Shown in pieces: positions 1 to 8,589 of a DNA stretch of 64,000 nucleotides (positions are counted from its first letter, which is position 1; the number at the start of each line of letters is the position of its first letter). Below the pieces are notes generated by a model. It was not told the DNA's origin. It was given only the letters and a program-made list of their open reading frames with translations, and made no database searches. Position numbers and translations under genes: made by a program. The stretch covers positions 2,108,001 through 2,172,000 of the forward strand of contig NZ_JACHNE010000001.1 in the NCBI RefSeq assembly GCF_014205255.1. The letters are read 5' to 3'. This DNA comes from Streptomyces caelestis. GTDB lineage: Bacteria; Actinomycetota; Actinomycetes; Streptomycetales; Streptomycetaceae.

Positions 1-1179
1 TCCACGATCGAGGAACTCGACAAGGCACAGGGCACGGGCGGCAACTTCGCCTTCTACCTGTCCGTGCCGCCGAAGTCCTTCCCGGTGGTCATCCAGCAGC
101 TGAAGAAGCACGGGCTGGCCGACCAGAAGGGCGGCTCCTGGCGGCGCGCGGTCATCGAGAAGCCGTTCGGGCACGACCTGAGGTCGGCCGAGGAGCTCAA
201 CAAGGTCGTCCACGAGGTCTTCGCCCCGGACCAGGTCTTCCGCATCGACCACTACCTGGGCAAGGAGACCGTCCAGAACATCCTGGCGCTGCGCTTCGCC
301 AACACGATGTTCGAGCCGATCTGGAACCGGTCCCTCGTCGACCACGTGCAGATCACGATGGCCGAGGACATCGGCATCGGCGGCCGGGCCGGGTACTACG
401 ACGGTATCGGCGCCGCCCGTGACGTCATCCAGAACCACCTGCTCCAGCTCCTGGCGCTCACCGCCATGGAGGAGCCGGCCTCCTTCGACGCGGACGCGCT
501 GGCCGCCGAGAAGACCAAGGTGCTCGGCGCGGTGAAGCTGCCCAAGGACATGGGCCGGGACACCGTGCGCGGCCAGTACGCGGCCGGGTGGCAGGGCGGC
601 ACGAAGGTGCGCGGCTATCTGGAGGAGGACGGCATCAACGCCTCCTCGAAGACCGACACCTACGCCGCCATCAAGCTGGAGATCGACAACCGCCGCTGGG
701 CGGGCGTCCCCTTCTATCTGCGCACCGGCAAGCGCCTGGGCCGCCGCGTCACGGAGATCGCGGTCGTCTTCCAGCGGGCCCCGCACTCCCCCTTCGACAC
801 GACGGCCACCGAGGAGCTGGGCTCCAACGCGATCGTCATCCGCGTCCAGCCGGACGAGGGCGTCACGGTCCGCTTCGGCTCGAAGGTCCCCGGCACGTCG
901 ATGGAGATCCGGGACGTGTCGATGGACTTCGCGTACGGCGAGTCCTTCACGGAGTCCAGCCCGGAGGCGTACGAGCGTCTCATCCTGGACGTCCTCCTCG
1001 GAGACTCGAACCTCTTCCCGCGTACCGAGGAGGTCGAGCTGTCCTGGAAGATCCTCGACCCGATCGAGGAGTACTGGGACACCAACGGCAAACCCGCCCA
1101 GTACCCGGCCGGTACCTGGGGGCCCGTCGAGGCGGACGAAATGCTCGAGCGACACGGACGGAGCTGGCGCCGGCCATGA
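1..1179 (+). CDS. zwf: Glucose-6-phosphate 1-dehydrogenase, 3' part (5' end outside window)
   Basis: The frame is open from the first base, so the N-terminal NADP-binding part lies upstream. The enzyme oxidises glucose 6-phosphate to 6-phosphogluconolactone with NADP+, the entry step of the oxidative pentose phosphate pathway in the cytosol. The active-site signature RIDHYLGKE is encoded at about 241-267, and the C-terminal G6PD domain follows with YLRTGKRL and a closing PAGTWGP segment. The TGA overlaps the ATG of opcA (ATGA at 1176-1179), so the two are translationally coupled. The order zwf-opcA-pgl is the standard actinobacterial arrangement, which makes the call secure. Confidence 0.97.
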   Translation, partial: STIEELDKAQGTGGNFAFYLSVPPKSFPVVIQQLKKHGLADQKGGSWRRAVIEKPFGHDLRSAEELNKVVHEVFAPDQVFRIDHYLGKETVQNILALRFANTMFEPIWNRSLVDHVQITMAEDIGIGGRAGYYDGIGAARDVIQNHLLQLLALTAMEEPASFDADALAAEKTKVLGAVKLPKDMGRDTVRGQYAAGWQGGTKVRGYLEEDGINASSKTDTYAAIKLEIDNRRWAGVPFYLRTGKRLGRRVTEIAVVFQRAPHSPFDTTATEELGSNAIVIRVQPDEGVTVRFGSKVPGTSMEIRDVSMDFAYGESFTESSPEAYERLILDVLLGDSNLFPRTEEVELSWKILDPIEEYWDTNGKPAQYPAGTWGPVEADEMLERHGRSWRRP

Positions 1180-2303
1180 AGACAGACCTCACGGACACCA
1201 CGGCCAGCAAGATCAACAAGGCGCTGGTGCAGGGCCGCCGGGCGATCGGCACCCCGGCGGTCGGGATGGTGCTCACGCTGGTCATCGTGACGGACGAGGA
1301 GAACGCCTACGACGCGCTGAAGGCCGCGAGCGACGCCTCGCACGAGCATCCCTCGCGCACCCTCGTGGTCATCAAGCGCGTCTCCCGCTCGCCCCGCGAC
1401 CGTACGCAGTCCCGCCTCGACGCGGAGGTCCGGGTGGGCGCGGAGGCCGGCACCGGCGAGACGGTGGTGCTCCGGCTGTACGGCGAGGTCGCCGACCACG
1501 CCCAGTCGGTGGTGCTGCCGCTGCTGTTGCCGGACGCCCCGGTGGTGGTGTGGTGGCCGGTGAACGCGCCGCTCGACCCGGCGAAGGACCCGCTCGGTGC
1601 CCTCGCCCAGCGCCGCGTCACCGACACCTACGCCTCCGAGCAGCCGGTACGGGACCTGGCCACCCGGTCCGGGACCTACACCCCCGGCGACACGGACCTG
1701 TCCTGGACCCGCATCACGCCCTGGCGTTCCATGCTGGCGGCCGCCCTCGACCAGGTCACCTGCGAGGTCAGGGCCGTCGAGGTGGAGGGCGAGGAGTTCA
1801 ACCCGAGCTGTGAGCTGCTGGCGATGTGGCTCGCGGACCGGCTGGACGTCCCCGTGAAGCGGTCGCTGTCCGGCGGCCCCGGTCTGACGGCGGTCCGCAT
1901 GGACACCAGCTGCGGCGCGATCACCCTGGACCGTGCCGACGGGTCCCTCGCGACCCTCTCCATCGAGGGCCAGCCGGCCCGTGGTGTGGCGCTCAAGCGC
2001 CGGGAGACGGCCGAACTGATCGCGGAGGAGCTGCGGCGGCTGGACCCGGACGACACGTACGCGTCGGCGCTGCGGTACGGGGTGGACCGGCTGACGGCGT
2101 CCTGGCCGGCTCCGGCGCCGCGGGCCTCTGCCGAGGGACCGGTGGCCAAAGGGGAGCCCAAAAGTGGAGGCCGAGAGCGATTCGCCCTCCCCGCTCCCGT
2201 CGAAACGGCTGCGAAAGCTCCCGCTGCGGAAGCGACGGCGCAGGCACCGGTGAAGCAGGAACCGCCCAGGTTGGAACCGGTAAGGAAGGCACCGACGAAG
2301 TGA
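1176..2303 (+). CDS. opcA: Glucose-6-phosphate dehydrogenase assembly protein OpcA
   Basis: This 375-residue protein matches the actinobacterial OpcA family, which helps assemble and activate G6PDH. It contains the family segment LLLPDAPVVVWWP near residue 115 and a conserved C-terminal half. The last 80 or so residues are Ala/Pro/Lys-rich and look unstructured. Its ATG overlaps the zwf stop and its TGA overlaps the GTG of pgl, so zwf, opcA and pgl form one tightly coupled operon. OpcA has no known catalytic activity; its role here is taken from the family and the position next to zwf. Confidence 0.95.
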   Translation: MKTDLTDTTASKINKALVQGRRAIGTPAVGMVLTLVIVTDEENAYDALKAASDASHEHPSRTLVVIKRVSRSPRDRTQSRLDAEVRVGAEAGTGETVVLRLYGEVADHAQSVVLPLLLPDAPVVVWWPVNAPLDPAKDPLGALAQRRVTDTYASEQPVRDLATRSGTYTPGDTDLSWTRITPWRSMLAAALDQVTCEVRAVEVEGEEFNPSCELLAMWLADRLDVPVKRSLSGGPGLTAVRMDTSCGAITLDRADGSLATLSIEGQPARGVALKRRETAELIAEELRRLDPDDTYASALRYGVDRLTASWPAPAPRASAEGPVAKGEPKSGGRERFALPAPVETAAKAPAAEATAQAPVKQEPPRLEPVRKAPTK

Positions 2304-3085
2304 GTACGGCACCGCAGCTGGTCGTCCACCGTGACAAGGAGCTGATGGCCCAGGCCGCGGCGGCCCGGCTGATCACGAGGATCGTGGACGCGCAGGCCTC
2401 CCGGGGTTCGGCGTCCGTGGTCCTGACGGGCGGCCGCAACGGCAACGGCCTGCTGGCCGCCCTGGCCGCGGCGCCCGCCCGGGACGCCGTCGACTGGAGC
2501 CGGCTCGACCTCTGGTGGGGCGACGAGCGGTTCCTGCCCGAGGGCGACCCGGACCGTAACGTCACGCAGGCGCGGGAGGCACTGCTCGACTCGGTGCCGC
2601 TCGATCCGAAGCGGGTGCACGCGATGCCCGCGTCGGACGGCCCGTACGGCACCGACGTGGACGCGGCGGCGGCCGCGTACGCGGAGGAACTGGCGCGGGC
2701 GGCGGGCCCGGAGAACCACGGGCCCGTGCCGACGTTCGACGTCCTGATGCTGGGGGTCGGGCCGGACACGCATGTGGCGTCGCTGTTCCCGGAGTTGCCG
2801 GCGGTCCGGGAGACCGACCGCACGGTGGTCGGCGTCCACGGCGCGCCGAAGCCGCCGCCGACCCGGGTGACGCTGACGCTGCCGGCGATCCGTTCGGCCC
2901 GGGAGGTGTGGCTCCTGGCCGCGGGCGAGGACAAGGCCCAGGCCGCGGCGATCGCCCTCTCCGGCGCGGGGGAGATCCAGGCACCGGCGGCGGGAGCGTA
3001 CGGCCGCAGCCGGACGCTGTGGCTGCTGGACGCGGCGGCGGCTTCGCAACTGCCGCGGTCGCTGTATCCGCCGGCTTCGGCCTGA
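2300..3085 (+). CDS. pgl: 6-phosphogluconolactonase
   Basis: This 261-residue member of the glucosamine-6-phosphate isomerase/6-phosphogluconolactonase family hydrolyses the lactone made by Zwf. The signature LWWGDERFLPEGDPDRN lies around residues 72-88, and a central VLMLGVGPDTHVASLFP motif is present. The GTG start overlaps the opcA stop (GTGA at 2300-2303), which fixes the start. Length is normal (about 260). It is the last gene of the pentose phosphate operon and is followed by a strong hairpin. The family symbols pgl and devB are both in use. Confidence 0.95.
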   Translation: MSTAPQLVVHRDKELMAQAAAARLITRIVDAQASRGSASVVLTGGRNGNGLLAALAAAPARDAVDWSRLDLWWGDERFLPEGDPDRNVTQAREALLDSVPLDPKRVHAMPASDGPYGTDVDAAAAAYAEELARAAGPENHGPVPTFDVLMLGVGPDTHVASLFPELPAVRETDRTVVGVHGAPKPPPTRVTLTLPAIRSAREVWLLAAGEDKAQAAAIALSGAGEIQAPAAGAYGRSRTLWLLDAAAASQLPRSLYPPASA

Positions 3086-3208
3086 GGTACCAGGGGGCTC
3101 CGCCCCCTGGACTCCCGTGCCTTCGCCCCCCAGTTGTCCCTGTCAAGGGCAGTTTCGGGTGGTGGGTGGGCATAGGCGGGGGTCCAGGGGGCGGAGCCAC
3201 CTGGTATC
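3086..3208. repeat. Long interrupted inverted repeat with hairpin between convergent genes
   Basis: Two 27-base arms (3086-3112 and 3182-3208) are near-perfect inverted copies separated by about 70 bases. The left arm itself folds into a perfect 9-bp hairpin (3090-3098 with 3102-3110). The element lies between the convergent ends of pgl and the sugar permease gene, so it probably stops transcription from both sides. The core GGGGCTCCGCCCC is a motif often seen between Streptomyces genes. Confidence 0.7.
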
Positions 3209-3223
3209 GCGAACAGGCAGCGG

Positions 3224-4063
3224 CTACTTGACCGACCCCGCCATCACGCCCTGCACAAAGTGCCTCTGGAACGCGAAGAACACGACGACAGGCACGACCA
3301 GGGACACGAACGCCCCGGGCGCCAGAACATCGATGTTGCTCCCGAACTGCCGTATCTGCGATTGCAGTTCCACCGTCAGCGGCTGCGAGGAACTGTCGGC
3401 GAACAGCAGCGCCACCAGCATGTCGTTCCACACCCACAGGAACTGGAAGATGGCCAGGGAGGCGATCGCCGGCCGCCCCACCGGCAGCACGAGCCGCGTG
3501 AAGATACGCCATTCGCTGCCGCCGTCCATCCGCGCGGCCTCCAGCATCTCCTTCGGCATCTCGGCGAAGTAGTTCCGCAGCAGGAACACCGCGAACGGCA
3601 GGCCGTAGGCCACGTGGAAGAGGACGACCCCGGGGATCGTGCCGAACAGCCCCAGCTGCCCGAAGAGTTTGGCGACCGGCAGCAGCCCGATCTGCACGGG
3701 CACCACCAGCAGCGCGACCACGACGAGGAAGATCGTCTCCCGCCCGAGGAAGTCCAGCCACGCGAAGGCGTATCCCGCGAGCGCCGCGATCACCACGACC
3801 AGCACCGTCGTAGGCACCGATATCAGCACCGTGTTCCAGAACGCCTGCGTGATGCCCGAGTGCTGCAGCAGCGAGGAGTAGTTGTCGAAGGACAGCTGCC
3901 CGGGGCTGGTGAACACCGTCCACCAGCCGCCCTTGGCCGTGTCCTCGGCGGACCGCAGCGAGGACAGGAACAGCCCGGCCAGCGGCGTCATCCACACCAG
4001 GCCGACCACCACGAGGAAGGCCTGGACGACTCCGTTGCCCAACCCGCGCCGAACCGCGTTCAT
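3224..4063 (-). CDS. Carbohydrate ABC transporter permease, MalG type
   Basis: This 279-residue inner-membrane protein has about six membrane segments and the binding-protein-dependent permease EAA loop, EAARMDGGSEWRIFTR, which contacts the ATPase. A MalG-type partner pairs with the MalF-type permease directly upstream. The ATG at 4063 overlaps that gene's stop (ATGA) and follows a GAAGGAGT ribosome site. No dedicated ATPase gene is nearby; in Streptomyces such sugar importers usually share the general MsiK ATPase (family knowledge). The substrate is probably an alpha-glucoside, inferred from the neighbouring GH13 gene. Confidence 0.92.
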   Translation of the reverse strand: MNAVRRGLGNGVVQAFLVVVGLVWMTPLAGLFLSSLRSAEDTAKGGWWTVFTSPGQLSFDNYSSLLQHSGITQAFWNTVLISVPTTVLVVVIAALAGYAFAWLDFLGRETIFLVVVALLVVPVQIGLLPVAKLFGQLGLFGTIPGVVLFHVAYGLPFAVFLLRNYFAEMPKEMLEAARMDGGSEWRIFTRLVLPVGRPAIASLAIFQFLWVWNDMLVALLFADSSSQPLTVELQSQIRQFGSNIDVLAPGAFVSLVVPVVVFFAFQRHFVQGVMAGSVK

Positions 4064-5421
4064 CGCTGACTCCTTCGGAAACGGCGGACGTTGAACACCA
4101 TGGCCGGAACCACCAGCAGCAGGAGCAGCACACCGAGCGCGCTGCCGAGCCCCTGGTTGTTGCCGCCGCCGAACGACACCAGCCACATCTGGGTCGCGAG
4201 CACGGTCGCGTCCTCCTGCACCGGCCCGGGGGCGATGATGTAGACGAGGTCGAAGACCTTCATCACGTTGATGACGAGGGTGATGAACACGACCGTCAGC
4301 ACCGGTGCCAGCAGCGGAACCGTGATCCGCCGGAAGATCTGCCACTCGTTCGCGCCGTCCATCCGCGCCGCCTCCAGCGCGTCCCGCGGCAGCGTCGACA
4401 GGCCCGCCCCGATCAGCACCATCGCGAAGCCGGTCCAGATCCACAGGTACGCGCCGATGATCGCCGGTGTGACGAGCGCCGGTCCGAGCCAGGAGACGCC
4501 CTCGTAGGGCGGGGCGAAGTTGGACGCCGGCAGCTTCACCGCGTACGAGCCCGGTGCGAGTCCCTCGAAGCGGAAGGAGCCGTCGGACGCGGTGGTCGCC
4601 GTGGCGACGGGCTTGCCGTCGCGCACCGCCTCGACCTTCATCTGAGGCAGTCCGCTCTCCCGCCGGTCGACCTTGCCCTGCTCCCCTCCCCCGCCGGGCG
4701 TGAAGTCCAGGTAGACCACGCCGCGCAGTTCGTCGGGGGCGGCCTTCTGCCCCGCCGCCGCGTACGCGGGCCGCGTCCCGCCGGGCAGGTCGCCGGGCAG
4801 CACGCCGACCAGGCCCAGCGTCACCGCGTCGCCCGGGGACATGCTCTTACTCGTGCGGTACGAGCCGTCCTTGTCCTTCGTCAGGCCCTGTCCATCGCGC
4901 GCCCGGGCCGTCGGGTACGAGGACTGCGCCTCGAAGGCGTCGTGGACGGAGACGACCGCGGCGTTCAGGACGCCCTTGTCCGGGTCCTCGTCGTAGGCGA
5001 GCCGGAAGATGATGCCGGCGGCGAGGAAGGAGACCGCCATCGGCATGAAGAGGAGCAGCTTGAAGGCGGTGGCCCAGCGGACCTTCTCCACCAGGACGGC
5101 CAGGATCAGTCCGAGGCCGGTCAGCAGGGTCGGGGCCACGACGACCCAGATGGCCGTGTTGCGGACGGCCGTGAGGGTCGCCGGGTCGCGGAACATCTCG
5201 GCGTAGTTCTCGCCGCCGACGAAGGTCGTCCCGGAGGCGTCGAAGAAGCTGCGGCCGACGCTGAACAGCACGGGGTAGACGACGAGCGCGCCGAGCAGCA
5301 GCAGCGCGGGCAGCACGAACAGCAGGGCGACGATCTTCCCGCGCCGGCGCAGCCGCCGTGTGCGGTCGGCGACCGTGACGGGCGGTGGGGGGTTCGTCTC
5401 TTTGACGAGGGTCGCTGTCAT
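4060..5421 (-). CDS. Carbohydrate ABC transporter permease, MalF type, with an inserted extracytoplasmic domain
   Basis: This permease of 453 residues is much longer than the usual 290-330. An N-terminal membrane segment (about 30-55) and further helices frame a large insertion at about residues 165-310. The insertion ends in a stretch reading SDGSFRFEGLAPGSYAVKLP, typical of prealbumin-like or CnaB-like beta-sandwich domains. The EAA loop EAARMDGANEWQIFRR follows near residue 355. It starts 6 bases after the binding-protein gene and overlaps the MalG-type gene by 4 bases, so the three form one transcript. The insertion falls where E. coli MalF carries its P2 loop, so it may contact the loaded binding protein. 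That role is inferred. Confidence 0.9.
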   Translation of the reverse strand: MTATLVKETNPPPPVTVADRTRRLRRRGKIVALLFVLPALLLLGALVVYPVLFSVGRSFFDASGTTFVGGENYAEMFRDPATLTAVRNTAIWVVVAPTLLTGLGLILAVLVEKVRWATAFKLLLFMPMAVSFLAAGIIFRLAYDEDPDKGVLNAAVVSVHDAFEAQSSYPTARARDGQGLTKDKDGSYRTSKSMSPGDAVTLGLVGVLPGDLPGGTRPAYAAAGQKAAPDELRGVVYLDFTPGGGGEQGKVDRRESGLPQMKVEAVRDGKPVATATTASDGSFRFEGLAPGSYAVKLPASNFAPPYEGVSWLGPALVTPAIIGAYLWIWTGFAMVLIGAGLSTLPRDALEAARMDGANEWQIFRRITVPLLAPVLTVVFITLVINVMKVFDLVYIIAPGPVQEDATVLATQMWLVSFGGGNNQGLGSALGVLLLLLVVPAMVFNVRRFRRSQR

Positions 5422-5427
5422 GGCGGA

Positions 5428-6753
5428 TCAGTCCTGGTACGCCTTGGCCGCCGCGGCCTCCAGCTTCGCAGCGGTGCCCTTCGGGTCCGACGGGTCGCGC
5501 AGGAAGTCCTGGAGCAGCTTCCACTCGCCGGTGCCCTTGGTGCCGCCGAAGGACGCCGGGGCCTGGTCGGACATGTCGAAGCGGACCGAGTCCCCGGCGT
5601 CGACGAGGGACTTGGCGGTGGCGCGGGTGACGTCGTCGCCGTAGGAGGCGAGGTCGAGCTTCTTGTTCGGGGAGAGGAAGCCGCCCGCCTCCGCCCACAC
5701 GGCCGAGGCCTTGGGGGTCGCCAGGAACTCCAGGAGGGCCTGGGCGGCCTTCTGGTTCTTGCCGTCCTTGAGGACGACGGCCGCATCACCGCCGCTGACG
5801 ACCGGCGCCTCCCCACCGGCGACCGCCGGGAACGGGAAGAAGTTCGCGTCCTCGCCGACCTTCTTGCCGAACTGGTCCTTGGCGACACCGGCGACGAAGT
5901 CGCCCTCGTAGACCATGCCGGCCTCGGGCTCGGGTCCGAAGACCTTCTCCACCGAGCCGGGGAAGTCGGTGTTCAGGGCGCCCTTCTGGCCGCCGGCGAT
6001 GAGCTGCTTGTCCTTGAAGAGCTTGCCGAGCGTGGTGAGGGCATCGACGACCGACGCGTCGGTCCACTTCAGCTTGTGCGCGGCGAGGGCGTCGTACTTC
6101 TCGGGCCCGGCCTGGGAGAGGTAGACGTTCTCGAACCAGTCGGTGAGGGTCCAGCCGTCCTGGCCGGCGACGGAGAACGCGGCGAGACCGGAGTCGGACA
6201 CGGTCTGCCCGGCCTTGAGCATCTCGTCGTACGTCTTCGGCGGCTTGACCCCGGCCTGGGCGAGGGCGTCGGGGCTGTACCAGACGGTCGACTTGTGCGC
6301 GGCCTTGAAGTACAGGCCGTAGAGGGTGCCGTCGACGCTGCCGTACTCCTTCCACACGGGGGCGTAGTCGGCGTCCACGGACTGCTCGGTCTTCTTCGAC
6401 AGCGGCTTGAGCCAGCCCTTCTGCGCGAACTGCTTGAGCACGCCGACCTGCGGGACCATCACGACGTCGGGGGCGTTGCCGCCCTCGATCTTGCTGCCGA
6501 CGACGGTGGAGACGTTGTCGCCGGTGGACACGAACTGCGTCTTGGCGCCGGTCTTCTCGGTGAAGGCGTCCAGCACCTTCTGGAAGTTCTTCTGCTCGGT
6601 GCCGGACCAGACACCGGCCACGGTGATCGTCTGGCCGTCGAGCGCCTTGTCGCCGCCGCCGGCCGCGACGGGGCCGCCGCCGCAGGCGGTCGCGCCGAGC
6701 GCCAGGACGAGGGCGGTGCAGCCGGTGATGAGGGTGGTACGTCGTCGCATCAT
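5428..6753 (-). CDS. Sugar ABC transporter substrate-binding lipoprotein
   Basis: A 441-residue family 1 extracellular solute-binding protein. The N-terminus (MMRRRTTLITGCTALVLALG) is a lipoprotein signal ending at a Cys after GATA, so the mature protein should be anchored to the outer face of the membrane. The body carries the usual motifs of sugar binders, such as DVVMVPQVGVL and a central YDALAAHKLKW region. Two adjacent ATG codons (6753, 6750) follow a GAAGGGA ribosome site. It lies between the GH13 gene and the two permease genes in one minus-strand operon, so it should deliver the oligosaccharide that the glucosidase then cleaves. Confidence 0.92.
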   Translation of the reverse strand: MMRRRTTLITGCTALVLALGATACGGGPVAAGGGDKALDGQTITVAGVWSGTEQKNFQKVLDAFTEKTGAKTQFVSTGDNVSTVVGSKIEGGNAPDVVMVPQVGVLKQFAQKGWLKPLSKKTEQSVDADYAPVWKEYGSVDGTLYGLYFKAAHKSTVWYSPDALAQAGVKPPKTYDEMLKAGQTVSDSGLAAFSVAGQDGWTLTDWFENVYLSQAGPEKYDALAAHKLKWTDASVVDALTTLGKLFKDKQLIAGGQKGALNTDFPGSVEKVFGPEPEAGMVYEGDFVAGVAKDQFGKKVGEDANFFPFPAVAGGEAPVVSGGDAAVVLKDGKNQKAAQALLEFLATPKASAVWAEAGGFLSPNKKLDLASYGDDVTRATAKSLVDAGDSVRFDMSDQAPASFGGTKGTGEWKLLQDFLRDPSDPKGTAAKLEAAAAKAYQD

Positions 6754-6790
6754 CGTTGATGTCCCTTCGGGGAGTTGACTTGCGGGGCGT

Positions 6791-8410
6791 TCAGGAACGG
6801 ATCCACCAGGCGGCCGTCGAGCCGGAGAGCACTCCGGGCGCGCAGGGGCCGCTGGCGAGCAGGGGGGTGCCGGAGACCGGCGCGGGGGTGGGGGCCGTAC
6901 CGAAGTTGACGGCGCACACCAGGTCGTCACCGCGGGTGAAGGCCAGGACGCCGGGCGGGGAGTCCAGCCAGCGCAGTGTGCCCTCGCCCAACTGAGGCAG
7001 GGCGGCGCGCAGTTGGAGGCCGTCGCGGTACAGGTGCCAGAAGGAGCGGGTGTCGGCGAGGGCCCGGTCGGTGGCGTACTCGGCGAAGTACTCCGGCTGG
7101 GGCAGCCACGGCTTGGCGCTCTCCACGCCCGGGGTGAAGCCGAACGGCGAGGCCTGCCCCGACCAGGGCAGCGGCACCCGGCAGCCGTCGCGGATGCGGG
7201 CCCGGCTGCCGGTGCGGCGGAAGATCGGGTCGGTGAGCACGTCGTCGGGCAGGTCCACGACCTCGGGCAGGCCGAGCTCCTCGCCCTGGTAGATGTAGGC
7301 GGCTCCGGGCAGCGCCAGCATCAGCAGCGCGGCGGCGCGGGCGCGGGCGGCGCCGAGGCCGCTGGCCTCGGTGGCGGGTTCGCCGTAGCGGGTGACGGTG
7401 CGGACCTGGTCGTGGTTGTTGAGGACCCAGGTGACGGTCGAGCCGGTGCCGGCGATGTCCTGCATGGCCTCGGAGATGACCTTCTGGAAGGCGTCCGGGT
7501 CCCAGGGGGCGCTGAGCAGGTCGAAGAAGAAGGCCTGGTGCAGTTCGTCGGGGCGGACGTACTGGGCGTGCTCGCGGGCGGTCGGGACGGAGACCTCGCC
7601 GACGAGCAGGCGCTCGAAGCCGTCGCGCTCGGTGTACTCCTCGCACATGGAGCGCCAGCGCCGCCACACGTCGTGGACCTCGGGCTGGTTCCAGGCGAGC
7701 GGGTTGACCGAGTCGCGGGTGCGGGCGTCGGCCTCCGGGTCGTCGGAGTCGGGCAGCTCCGGGTGCTTGAAGAGTCCGGCGGCGACGTCGATGCGGAAGC
7801 CGTCGATGCCCCGGTCCAGCCAGAAGCGGAGGATGCGGTCGAACTCGGCGGCGATCTCGGGGTTGCGCCAGTTCCAGTCGGGCTGCTCGGGCGCGAACAT
7901 GTGCAGGTACCACTGGCCGGGCCGTCCGTCCGGCTCGGTCACGCGGCTCCAGGCGGGTCCGCCGAACATGGAGTGCCAGTTGTTGGGCGGCTCGGACCCG
8001 TCCGGGCCGCGACCGTCGGCGAAGTGGAAGCGGGCCCGGGCGGGGCTGCCGGGCGGGGCCGCGAGCGCCTCACGGAACCAGGGGTGCTCGCTGGAGCAGT
8101 GGTTCGGGACGATGTCGAGCAGCACCTTGATGCCGAGCCGCCGCGCGGCCCCCACCAGCAGGTCGAACTCGGCGAGGTCGCCGAAGAGCGGGTCGACGTC
8201 GCAGTAGTCGGCCACGTCGTAGCCGTGGTCGTGCTGCGGCGAGGGATAGAAGGGGCTCAGCCAGATCCCGTCGACGCCGAGCTTCTTCAGGTACGGCAGC
8301 CCGGCCCGGACTCCGGCGAGATCGCCGACGCCGTCACCGGTGCTGTCCAGGAAGCTGCGGACGTACACCTGATAGATCACTGCGTCACGCCACCAGTGGT
8401 GCCTGTTCAA
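6791..8410 (-). CDS. GH13 alpha-glucosidase (alpha-amylase family)
   Basis: An intracellular GH13 hydrolase of about 540 residues that opens with the family start NRHHWWRDAVIYQVYVRSF. Conserved GH13 regions are all present: DIVPNHC, the nucleophile in GFRIDVA, the acid/base in LLVGEVSVP and NNHDQV. It has no signal peptide, so it acts on imported alpha-glucosides. Start choice: TTG at 8410 gives the usual family N-terminus; in-frame ATG 8449 and the extension to 8482 are alternatives. I favour 8410 because the longer starts add sequence atypical of the family and run over palindromes that look like operators. The gene leads the importer operon. Confidence 0.85.
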   Translation of the reverse strand: MNRHHWWRDAVIYQVYVRSFLDSTGDGVGDLAGVRAGLPYLKKLGVDGIWLSPFYPSPQHDHGYDVADYCDVDPLFGDLAEFDLLVGAARRLGIKVLLDIVPNHCSSEHPWFREALAAPPGSPARARFHFADGRGPDGSEPPNNWHSMFGGPAWSRVTEPDGRPGQWYLHMFAPEQPDWNWRNPEIAAEFDRILRFWLDRGIDGFRIDVAAGLFKHPELPDSDDPEADARTRDSVNPLAWNQPEVHDVWRRWRSMCEEYTERDGFERLLVGEVSVPTAREHAQYVRPDELHQAFFFDLLSAPWDPDAFQKVISEAMQDIAGTGSTVTWVLNNHDQVRTVTRYGEPATEASGLGAARARAAALLMLALPGAAYIYQGEELGLPEVVDLPDDVLTDPIFRRTGSRARIRDGCRVPLPWSGQASPFGFTPGVESAKPWLPQPEYFAEYATDRALADTRSFWHLYRDGLQLRAALPQLGEGTLRWLDSPPGVLAFTRGDDLVCAVNFGTAPTPAPVSGTPLLASGPCAPGVLSGSTAAWWIRS

Positions 8411-8447
8411 CCCATCGACCTGTCTCTGAGGAGGGCAGCGGTTATGC

Positions 8448-8462
8448 ATGCATGTTAAGTAG
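8448..8462. promoter_or_regulatory. Degenerate PadR-type operator candidate
   Basis: ATGCATGTTAAGTAG matches the perfect palindrome ATACCTGTTAGGTAT at 9917-9931 in 11 of 15 positions, including the central TGTTA. It lies just upstream of the favoured start of the GH13 gene. On its own it is weak; it counts only as one of a set. Confidence 0.35.
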
Positions 8463-8523
8463 GCGTGTCGAGAGGGTGTCAATGAAAAGGCAGAAGCTAC
8501 CGGGGAGTTGATATGGCAGAATC

Positions 8524-8544
8524 AGGTATCTTTCGGACATACCT
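8524..8544. promoter_or_regulatory. Split inverted repeat AGGTAT-N9-ATACCT
   Basis: Perfect 6-bp inverted arms (8524-8529 and 8539-8544) with a 9-base spacer lie in the gap between the orphan binding-protein gene and the GH13 gene. The arms are the same hexamers as in the palindrome at 9917-9931 but in the opposite order. The site falls in the promoter region of the GH13/importer operon. Confidence 0.45.
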
Positions 8545-8565
8545 CAGCTAGATGAGACGTCCGCG

Positions 8566-8580
8566 TTACCTAACAAGTAA
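8566..8580. promoter_or_regulatory. PadR-type operator candidate
   Basis: TTACCTAACAAGTAA, read on the minus strand, matches the palindrome at 9917-9931 in 12 of 15 positions. It lies 10 bases below the end of the orphan binding-protein gene, upstream of the GH13 gene. With the split repeat at 8524-8544 it forms a cluster of similar sites in front of the sugar operon. Confidence 0.45.
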
Positions 8581-8589
8581 GTAGAAGTT

